Part shown: positions 1 to 5,367 of the stretch, piece by piece | Position numbering within the stretch: position 1 is the stretch's first letter | How the letters are laid out: each line of letters starts with the position of its first letter | Assembly (NCBI GenBank): GCA_023459215.1 | Contig: JAEWVF010000090.1 | Location: 1-13,160 of the forward strand | DNA: 13,160 nt | From: Chloroflexota bacterium | Lineage (GTDB): Bacteria > Chloroflexota > Anaerolineae > Anaerolineales > Villigracilaceae | Direction: 5' to 3' | Notes under the pieces: generated by a model | What the model saw: the letters and a program-made list of their open reading frames with translations, nothing else | Told to the model about the DNA's origin: nothing | Databases searched by the model: none | Made by a program: the position numbers and the translations under genes

Positions 1-1703
1 GCCGTCAGCGGCTCGTTGAGCATGCGCGGCGAGAGCGTATCCTGCTCCGGGCCGGAGCCGGCCTTGAGCAGGAACATGCGCTCAAGGGTATAGACGCGCT
101 CGGCGGCTTGCAGAGCCTCATCAGGGCTGTAGTTCGCGCCGGTCGTCAGGTTGAGCAACTGCGCCAGCCGATCAGGCCAAACCATCATCTCTTTGGTAAA
201 AGCATAGCGGATGGCGAAAAAGACGCACAGACCACCCGAATCGATCAGCGCGAAGGCATCCTGGAAGCGCGCCACCAGTTCGGCTTTGCCATCGGTAGCA
301 AGCGGGTCGGCTTTAACCGGGGTGCCAAAAACCTCTTCGTAAGCCACGTCGCCTTCCATGTGCGAAGCGCCCTTGTTCGAGGTGGCGTAGAGCAAACCCA
401 TCCCCTGCGCGCCGCGCGGATCGTAGCCGGGAAATTCCTGCTTGCGGGCGGTGACGGACATTTCAGGATGCCCATAATGCTGCGCGAGACGGTAACTGCC
501 CTGGGACAGGACATCCCCAAAACCCTGGCGATAGCCAATGCGATTGACCATCTCGATCACAGCATCGGCATCGCCAAAACGGAGCGGCAGGCCGGTCTGC
601 TCATCGGTCAGGATTCCTTTTTCGTACATTTCCATCGCCGCAGAAATGGTCAGGCCGGTCGAAATCGTATCCAGCCCCAACTCGTTGCAGCGATAATTAG
701 CCTTGAGCAGCCCGGCCAGGTCATCGAGGCCGCAAGCGGTGCCCAGCGAAGAGATGGTTTCGTATTCCGGGCCTTCGCCCTTGCCGGCGTACTTGCCCTC
801 GGGCACTTCGGTCAGGCGTCCACACGAGATCGGACAGCGATAACAGGGCTTGTGGGTGATGAGATATGAGTTTTTCAAGGCCACCCCGTCGATTTTGTCG
901 ACGCCTTCAAAAACACTGTCCTGGAAATTGCGGGTGGGCAGAATGCCAAGCGCATTGGTCACTTGCGGCACATAAGCCGTGCCATAAATGCGCAGGTTCG
1001 AACCCTTCTTGATATCGGCGCCAACTTCCTTAGACAGGCTGACTGAAAGGGCGCGCATCCCGGCGTCATCGTAAAAGGCCGGATTTTTCTTGCCGAGCGC
1101 CACCACGCCCTTCAGGTTTTTACTGCCCATCACCGCACCCACACCCGAACGGGCCGCGGCGCGGTCTTTGTCGTTCATGATACCCGCCATCAGGACAAGA
1201 TTCTCGCCCGCCGGACCGATGCAGGCCACTTTTGCCTCGGGATTGGTTTCGGCCAGCAGGATTGCGGTCGTTTCGGGCACTTCCTTGCCCCAGATGTGAT
1301 CGGCAGGCCGGATTTCGATCTCGTCTTCATTGACCCACAGATAAACCGGGCTTTGGGCTTTGCCCTCGAAGATGTACATATCGAAACCGGTGCGCTTCAT
1401 CCAGGTTGGGAAATCGCCGCCGGAGTTGGAATGGGCCAGCGCGCCGGTCAGCGGGGATTTGGTCACGACCATGTAGCGATTGCCGGTCGGGGCGGTGGTA
1501 GCGGTCAGCGGCCCGGTGGTGAAAATCATTTTGTTTTCTGGGGCAAAAGGGTCCACCTGTGGATCGACTTCATCGTACAGGTAGCGGATTGCCAGCCCGC
1601 GCCCGCCGATATAATCCTTGAGCAGTTTTGGCGCAATCGTTTCGATGGAAACCTTCTGATTGGTCAAATCGACCCTTAACAATCGTCCGTGCCAACCGTA
1701 CAT
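1..1703 (-). CDS. Aldehyde:ferredoxin oxidoreductase, 3' end beyond the window
   Basis: This encodes 567 residues of a cytoplasmic tungsten/molybdenum bis-pterin enzyme that oxidises aldehydes to acids with ferredoxin as electron acceptor. The N-terminus MYGWHGRLLRVDLT is typical of the family. The [4Fe-4S] ligands are visible as C287-x2-C290-x3-C294 (CYRCPISC) and C493, almost the same numbers as in the Pyrococcus enzyme. The pterin-binding motifs are NELGLD (340-345, with Asn where the family motif has Asp) and DSGGLC (488-493). The ATG at 1703 is preceded by AGGAG at 7 nt spacing. Family members have about 600-620 residues, so roughly 40-50 C-terminal residues are missing. It lies 132 bp downstream of a MoaD-like gene on the same strand, a common pairing for this family. 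Whether it uses W or Mo, and its aldehyde substrate, cannot be read from the sequence. Confidence 0.95.
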   Translation of the reverse strand, partial: MYGWHGRLLRVDLTNQKVSIETIAPKLLKDYIGGRGLAIRYLYDEVDPQVDPFAPENKMIFTTGPLTATTAPTGNRYMVVTKSPLTGALAHSNSGGDFPTWMKRTGFDMYIFEGKAQSPVYLWVNEDEIEIRPADHIWGKEVPETTAILLAETNPEAKVACIGPAGENLVLMAGIMNDKDRAAARSGVGAVMGSKNLKGVVALGKKNPAFYDDAGMRALSVSLSKEVGADIKKGSNLRIYGTAYVPQVTNALGILPTRNFQDSVFEGVDKIDGVALKNSYLITHKPCYRCPISCGRLTEVPEGKYAGKGEGPEYETISSLGTACGLDDLAGLLKANYRCNELGLDTISTGLTISAAMEMYEKGILTDEQTGLPLRFGDADAVIEMVNRIGYRQGFGDVLSQGSYRLAQHYGHPEMSVTARKQEFPGYDPRGAQGMGLLYATSNKGASHMEGDVAYEEVFGTPVKADPLATDGKAELVARFQDAFALIDSGGLCVFFAIRYAFTKEMMVWPDRLAQLLNLTTGANYSPDEALQAAERVYTLERMFLLKAGSGPEQDTLSPRMLNEPLT

Positions 1704-1733
1704 AGGTTTATCTCCTTTTGGTCAGGTATTCGA

Positions 1734-1754
1734 GAATAGAAAATAGAGAATAGA
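1734..1754. repeat. Heptanucleotide tandem array, 3 units
   Basis: Three adjacent 7-bp units read GAATAGA, AAATAGA, GAATAGA on the plus strand, just upstream of the ribosome binding site of the aldehyde oxidoreductase gene. Two further 7-bp arrays with different unit sequences occur at 2215-2235 and 2283-2317. Confidence 0.7.
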
Positions 1755-1776
1755 GGGTCGGGAATTACATCCGTTG

Positions 1777-1849
1777 CCATCCGTGAGTCCGCTACAAAGT
1801 CCGTTGTCAAAAGTTCGCTACCATCCGTGAGTCCGTTATAAAGTCCGTT
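1777..1849. repeat. Two direct copies of a 29-bp repeat
   Basis: A 29-bp sequence starting CCATCCGTGAGTCCG and ending AAAGTCCGTT occurs at 1777-1805 and again at 1821-1849, with two C/T differences. The copies are 44 bp apart start to start. The second copy runs into the 3' end of the MoaD-like gene and contains its stop codon (1836-1838). The spacer between the aldehyde oxidoreductase and MoaD-like genes consists mostly of this repeat and the adjoining heptamer array. Confidence 0.8.
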
Positions 1850-2093
1850 TATAGCTCCCGCCTGCAATCGCCGAAAAAGCCGTGACCAGGTCGCCCTGCG
1901 CAAGCTGCGCATCGGCCTCCGCCTGGACTCCGTTCAACAAGAAAACGGAAGTATCATCCAGCGGAATGCCGAGCGGCCCAAGCAGTTCGCCAATCGTCGC
2001 GCCATCCGGCATAACAGCTTCAAACGTATTACCTTTTGTGCCAGGCGGCAGGTGAGCAAGATAAGTGGCAATCAGCTTAACGCGAATGTTCAC
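1836..2093 (-). CDS. MoaD/ThiS-like ubiquitin-fold protein
   Basis: This 85-residue protein has the MoaD/ThiS pattern: a first strand IRVKLIATYLAHLPPG, a central GATIGELLGPLGIP, an LLNG turn, and AIAGG near the end. MoaD is the sulfur carrier for molybdopterin synthase and acts through a C-terminal Gly-Gly thiocarboxylate. Proteins of this type often sit next to aldehyde oxidoreductases, as here, and probably serve the pterin cofactor of that enzyme. The start is GTG at 2093. There is no well-spaced Shine-Dalgarno sequence, and a candidate -10 box ends only 6 nt before it, which suggests a leaderless message. The odd point is the C-terminus: after Gly-Gly there are six more residues, SYKRTL, of which KRTL and the stop are encoded by an intergenic direct repeat. 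The last glycine is therefore not terminal unless the tail is removed. Family assignment is confident; activity is uncertain. Confidence 0.85.
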   Translation of the reverse strand: MNIRVKLIATYLAHLPPGTKGNTFEAVMPDGATIGELLGPLGIPLDDTSVFLLNGVQAEADAQLAQGDLVTAFSAIAGGSYKRTL

Positions 2094-2099
2094 TCTTTA

Positions 2100-2128
2100 A
2101 GTGTAGGGGAAATCCCTATCGCCGACAA
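2100..2128 (-). promoter_or_regulatory. Candidate promoter of the MoaD-like gene
   Basis: Read on the minus strand, TTGTCG (2128-2123), a 17-nt spacer and TACACT (2105-2100) form a sigma70-like promoter with four of six consensus matches in each box. The GTG start codon begins 6 nt after the -10 box, so transcription would start at or next to the codon. This is a sequence match only. Confidence 0.45.
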
Positions 2129-2214
2129 GCGCAATTTGTCACCAAAACCCGGTATCGAGTTGCACGATTAACACAACTCCAATGCCCCAAATCTGACCAA
2201 ACGGGTAAAATATT

Positions 2215-2235
2215 CAGTATCCAGTAGCCAGTAGT
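2215..2235. repeat. Heptanucleotide tandem array, 3 units
   Basis: Three adjacent 7-bp units read CAGTATC, CAGTAGC, CAGTAGT in the spacer upstream of the cinA-like gene. This array and the one at 2283-2317 occupy much of the 260-bp divergent spacer 2094-2353, in which I see no additional gene. Confidence 0.7.
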
Positions 2236-2282
2236 TATTGACCAGTATTAAGTGTCCACGCCCTAAATTCAACGAAATCAAA

Positions 2283-2317
2283 CATTCTGCATTCATTAAT
2301 CTGCATTCTGCATTCTC
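2283..2317. repeat. Heptanucleotide tandem array, 5 units
   Basis: Five consecutive 7-bp units read CATTCTG, CATTCAT, TAATCTG, CATTCTG, CATTCTC. The array lies 36 bp upstream of the cinA-like start codon. Its period equals that of the arrays at 1734 and 2215 although the unit sequence differs. Confidence 0.75.
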
Positions 2318-2353
2318 TTCACATCCAATCAACAATCTCAAATCAAAAATCCC

Positions 2354-3499
2354 ATGCCCTCTGCTGAAATCATTACCATCGGAACTGAAATCCTGCTCGG
2401 CGAAATCGTCGATACCAACTCGGCCTACCTGGCCCGCAGCCTGCGCGACCTGAATGTGGACGTTTTCCGCACCTCCACCGTTGGCGATAACACCGAACGC
2501 ATCGCCAGTGTCATCCGCGAAACCCTGGCGCGGACCGAGATCATCATCACCACCGGCGGCCTCGGCCCAACCGTCGACGACCCCACCCGCGAGGCGGTTG
2601 CCCGCGCCATCGGCGTCAACGTGGAATTCCGCGCCGAACTCTGGGAACAAATCGTCGAGCGCATGGCCCGTTTTGGCCGCAGCGCCGGAGAAAACCAGAA
2701 ACGCCAGGCCTACGTCCCCGCCGGGGCAATCGCCCTGCGCAACCCGGTCGGCACCGCCCCGGCCTTCATCGTCGAACAGGGCGATAAGTGCATCATCTCG
2801 CTGCCGGGCGTGCCGCGCGAAATGGAATACCTGCTCGAAAATGAAGTCATCCCCTACCTGCGTCAACGCTACCAACTGCGCGGACTGATCAAGGCCCGCA
2901 CCCTGCATGTGGCCGGGATGGGTGAATCGGTCATCGACGAACAGGTTGGCGACCTGGAAGAACTGTCCAACCCGACAGTTGGACTGGCGGCCCACTCTGC
3001 CCTGGTCGACATCCGCATTACCGCCAAGGCCGAAACGCCTGAAGCCGCCGATGCGCTGATTCGCCCGGTCGAAGCGGCCGCCCGCGAACGGCTCGGCAAA
3101 GCCGTCTTCGGCGCGGACGAGGAGACGCTCGAAGGCGTCACCCTGGCCCAACTGGCAGCGCGCGGCTGGAGCCTGAATGCGGTTGAAATCAACCTGGGCG
3201 GCGAACTGCTGCAACGCCTGGCCAGGAGCAAACATCCGGCCTACAGCGGCGGCCAGAGCCTGCCCGACCTGCCGGAAGGCCAGGATTTGCTGGCTTTCGC
3301 CCAAAGCCAAACCAGCACCTGCGGACTCGGCCTGCGCCTGATGCCCGCCGAAGGCCAGATCAATCTTGAAATCGCCCTGGTGACCCCACTGGACGCAAAG
3401 CTCAGCCGGCACTCGTATGGCGGTCATCCCAAAAGCGCGCCAGCCTGGGCCGTCAACACCGCCCTGAATCTGCTGCGTCTGGAGACTCGCACCGAATGA
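2354..3499 (+). CDS. cinA: CinA-like protein with degenerate C-terminal deamidase domain
   Basis: This 381-residue protein has the N-terminal MoCF/MoaB-like domain of CinA (about 1-170), with GTEILLGEIVDTN at 10-22 and TTGGLGPTVDD at 67-77. Members with this domain have been described as ADP-ribose pyrophosphatases, in some species combined with nicotinamide mononucleotide deamidase in the C-terminal domain. Here the C-terminal domain (about 260-376) is recognisable but decayed: the AESCTGG segment that carries the deamidase nucleophile reads VEINLGG (277-283), with Ile at the Ser position. Full CinA proteins have about 410-430 residues, so this domain is also shortened. The ATG at 2354 has no clear Shine-Dalgarno sequence but matches the family N-terminus. 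The stop overlaps the start of the next gene as ATGA. The link to competence is historical and is not supported by any neighbour here. Confidence 0.9.
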   Translation: MPSAEIITIGTEILLGEIVDTNSAYLARSLRDLNVDVFRTSTVGDNTERIASVIRETLARTEIIITTGGLGPTVDDPTREAVARAIGVNVEFRAELWEQIVERMARFGRSAGENQKRQAYVPAGAIALRNPVGTAPAFIVEQGDKCIISLPGVPREMEYLLENEVIPYLRQRYQLRGLIKARTLHVAGMGESVIDEQVGDLEELSNPTVGLAAHSALVDIRITAKAETPEAADALIRPVEAAARERLGKAVFGADEETLEGVTLAQLAARGWSLNAVEINLGGELLQRLARSKHPAYSGGQSLPDLPEGQDLLAFAQSQTSTCGLGLRLMPAEGQINLEIALVTPLDAKLSRHSYGGHPKSAPAWAVNTALNLLRLETRTE

Positions 3500-4467
3500 G
3501 CCGGAAACTGGGCGGAATCGCAGCGGCCATCTGGGTCTTCAACGTTGTCGCCCTGCTTGGCCTGGGGGCGCTTTTGTACTTTAGCGGCGTCCTGGATGTG
3601 GTTGCGCGCAGCGAACCCGGCATGGCAGTTATCGCGCCGGTCAACAGCCCGACCCGCACACCCTTCCCGACCATTACCCCGGTGGCGACCCAAACCCGTC
3701 GTCCGACCATCACCCCCTGGCCGACGCCCTCGCCCGGGCCCAGCATGACGCCGATGGCGCTGCCGCCGGCCAACCGTCAGGTGATCGGCTACAGCGAAGA
3801 AGGCCGCCCACTGGAAGTGTACCGCTTTGGACGCGGGCCAACCCACAAACTGATTGTGGCCGGCATCCATGGCGGCTACGAGTACAACACCGTCCAGTTG
3901 GCCGAAGAACTGATTGCCTACCTGAACGACCACCCGGAGCAAATCCCAGCCGATACCAGCCTGTTCATCCTGCACAACCTGAACCCGGACGGCTCGGCTC
4001 GCGCCATCGGGGTGGAGGGCCGCGCCAACGCCAACAACGTTGACCTGAACCGCAACTGGCCCTACAACTGGCAAAAGGAATGGGAACGCGACGGCTGCTG
4101 GATCTGGCGGCCCATCGAAGGCGGTGAATCAGCCGGGTCGGAGGCCGAGGTACAGGCGCTGATCGCCTATATCGATGCCATCAAGCCCTCGGCGCTGATC
4201 AGCTACCACAGCGCGGCGCTGGGCATTTTTGCCGGGGGCCGCCCGGACTTCCCGCCTTCCATCCGCCTGGCGGAGGCCGTGTCCGAGGTGACGAACTACC
4301 CCTGGCCGCCGATTGATACCGGCTGCGACTACACCGGCAACCTGACCGACTGGGCCGCCAACACGCGCAGCATCCCCTCGATTGACATCGAACTGACCAA
4401 CCATCGCGATACCGACTTCGCCCAGAACCTGCGCGTTTTGCAGGTTTTCCTGGCCTGGAGGCCATAA
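3496..4467 (+). CDS. Membrane-anchored M14-family zinc carboxypeptidase
   Basis: The 323-residue protein has a short basic N-terminus, one hydrophobic segment (about 8-30), a Thr/Pro-rich spacer (about 50-90) and a peptidase domain (about 93-323). The catalytic domain should therefore sit outside the membrane. Visible M14 features are a zinc site in GIHGGYEYN (H125 and E129, with three residues between instead of the common two), NLNPDG (161-166), NVDLNRNWP (181-189, with the substrate-binding Asn/Arg), the third zinc ligand H238 in SYHSA, and the catalytic-type Glu E299 in DIELT. All key residues are present, so it is probably active, perhaps on peptides or peptidoglycan stem peptides. The start overlaps the cinA stop by ATGA, which suggests translational coupling, though no functional link is evident. 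A hairpin follows the stop. Confidence 0.88.
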   Translation: MSRKLGGIAAAIWVFNVVALLGLGALLYFSGVLDVVARSEPGMAVIAPVNSPTRTPFPTITPVATQTRRPTITPWPTPSPGPSMTPMALPPANRQVIGYSEEGRPLEVYRFGRGPTHKLIVAGIHGGYEYNTVQLAEELIAYLNDHPEQIPADTSLFILHNLNPDGSARAIGVEGRANANNVDLNRNWPYNWQKEWERDGCWIWRPIEGGESAGSEAEVQALIAYIDAIKPSALISYHSAALGIFAGGRPDFPPSIRLAEAVSEVTNYPWPPIDTGCDYTGNLTDWAANTRSIPSIDIELTNHRDTDFAQNLRVLQVFLAWRP

Positions 4468-4483
4468 AAATCAAAAAAAACAA

Positions 4484-4510
4484 AACGCCGGGTTTTCCAT
4501 ACCCGGCGTT
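4484..4510. terminator. Shared terminator between convergent genes
   Basis: A perfect 10-bp stem (AACGCCGGGT with ACCCGGCGTT) encloses a 7-nt loop. On the minus strand it is followed by a long T-rich run, making it a strong terminator for the hepT-like gene. On the plus strand it follows the M14 peptidase gene but has only a short T run. Confidence 0.85.
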
Positions 4511-4541
4511 TGCCATACTCGTTTAACAAGAGTGCGTATGC

Positions 4542-4880
4542 TCAAAACTCTTTGATTTGCTCTATTTTCTGCAACAAATCAGGAACATCTTTTGTGGAAG
4601 TTTTCCAGACTTCATCCCAATCTACCAAGTCATAAGCATGGATCAGGTGATCGCGCATCCCAGCAATCAGCGCCCATGGAATTTGTGAGTTTCTCTCACG
4701 AAAATCCATCGAAAGCCGCTTAACCGCCTCCCCAACAACAGTTAACTGATATAGCACGGCAGAGCGGGTTTTCCAATCATCGACAAACATTTCACGATTG
4801 AAACCGTTCACAAAGTCAAGCACCAGTTGGGCGGCATTGACTATATCTTTCAACACAACATCATCGCGATGTTTAGACAT
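4542..4880 (-). CDS. hepT: HepT-like HEPN-domain toxin
   Basis: This 112-residue protein belongs to the HepT (DUF86) branch of HEPN ribonucleases. The family motif R-x4-H-x-Y is intact as RDHLIHAY, with R76, H81 and Y83. HepT toxins are RNA-cleaving; the partner MntA blocks them by adding AMP groups to the motif tyrosine, as shown for the Shewanella pair. I chose the ATG at 4880, giving MSKHRDD, rather than an upstream ATG at 4916 that would lie inside the preceding gene. The coding regions overlap by 8 bp, so the two are almost certainly one transcript with the antitoxin first, the reverse of the Shewanella pair. The toxin looks intact. Confidence 0.9.
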   Translation of the reverse strand: MSKHRDDVVLKDIVNAAQLVLDFVNGFNREMFVDDWKTRSAVLYQLTVVGEAVKRLSMDFRERNSQIPWALIAGMRDHLIHAYDLVDWDEVWKTSTKDVPDLLQKIEQIKEF

Positions 4881-5205
4881 GGGCTTTCTCGTTGGCTGAA
4901 TAAAGCACCCTGGCACTATTCAAAATCTCATTACGCAATAAAATGTTTCGGCTTTGCTCCAAGGAACGCCGGGTAATTAAGTCCACATTCCGGCCAAAAA
5001 GTTCCTTGAGTTCCTGTTTCATCTGGAGATGTTCAAACAAACCCCAATCGCTGGCTTCAGTAAAAGCAACGAGCAGGTCAACATCACTCTGTTCAGAAAA
5101 ATCATCACGCACGGCAGAACCAAACACAGACAGTTGTTCAACCTGCCAGCGCGTACAGAAATCTTCAAGTTTTTTTCTGGAAATTATCAGCCGATTGATG
5201 AGCAT
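4873..5205 (-). CDS. mntA: MntA-like nucleotidyltransferase antitoxin
   Basis: This 110-residue protein is a minimal nucleotidyltransferase. It has G29-S30, ten residues, then D41-V-D43 (the GSx10DxD motif of MNT antitoxins) and a third acidic residue in VDLI (D75). By analogy with characterised MntA/HepT pairs it would AMPylate and silence the downstream HepT. I chose the ATG at 5205 (MLINRL) because it fits family length and the residues before it have no similarity. A further upstream start at 5265 is in frame but would add 20 unrelated residues. TATAAT ends 6 nt before the chosen ATG, consistent with a leaderless message, and no Shine-Dalgarno sequence is close. Confidence 0.9.
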   Translation of the reverse strand: MLINRLIISRKKLEDFCTRWQVEQLSVFGSAVRDDFSEQSDVDLLVAFTEASDWGLFEHLQMKQELKELFGRNVDLITRRSLEQSRNILLRNEILNSARVLYSANEKAHV

Positions 5206-5211
5206 GAATAA

Positions 5212-5217
5212 ATTATA
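5212..5217 (-). promoter_or_regulatory. Candidate -10 box of the mntA-hepT operon
   Basis: A perfect TATAAT on the minus strand ends 6 nt before the mntA ATG. I find no good -35 hexamer at 16-19 nt. If real, transcription would begin at about the first base of the start codon. Confidence 0.4.
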
Positions 5218-5269
5218 CTGCCTTTTTGAGTAGGCCGCCGTTGTGGGCTGAAGTCTACGGGGCAAGCGC

Positions 5270-5298
5270 TTGACTTAATTGTCAGACAAGTTCATAAT
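5270..5298 (+). promoter_or_regulatory. Sigma70-like promoter with operator-like palindrome
   Basis: TTGACT (5270-5275), a 17-nt spacer and CATAAT (5293-5298) form a strong match to a sigma70 promoter for the amidohydrolase gene that starts at 5368. Inside the spacer is the palindrome TTGTC-A-GACAA (5279-5289). It fits the TNGTNNNACNA pattern of operators bound by FadR-type GntR repressors. A protein bound there would cover the promoter. No GntR gene is visible in the window, so the regulator is unknown. Confidence 0.6.
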
Positions 5299-5322
5299 AA
5301 ACATAATAAAATAACCTTCAAC

Positions 5323-5349
5323 GTAGAGCGAGATAATATCTCGCTCTAC
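5323..5349. repeat. 12-bp perfect hairpin in the amidohydrolase leader
   Basis: GTAGAGCGAGAT and ATCTCGCTCTAC are perfect inverted copies separated by AAT. The hairpin lies in the predicted 5' untranslated region and ends 8 nt before the AGGAGA ribosome binding site (5358-5363). It lacks a T run, so it is not an obvious terminator. It could stabilise the message or be a dispersed palindromic element. Confidence 0.7.
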
Positions 5350-5367
5350 TCACAAACAGGAGAACCA

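Noticed and set aside
108..869. A 253-codon open frame on the plus strand
   Set aside because: It is a shadow of the aldehyde oxidoreductase gene on the minus strand, which holds the iron-sulfur and pterin motifs.
1777..1849. A minimal CRISPR array
   Set aside because: There are only two 29-bp copies with two differences, the spacer is 15 bp, and one copy overlaps the end of a gene. No cas gene is present.
1676..1912. A 78-codon open frame on the minus strand
   Set aside because: It overlaps the end of the MoaD-like gene in another frame and consists mostly of translated direct repeat.
2168..3427. A 419-codon open frame on the minus strand
   Set aside because: It is opposite cinA, runs through the heptamer repeats at its end, and has no recognisable motif.
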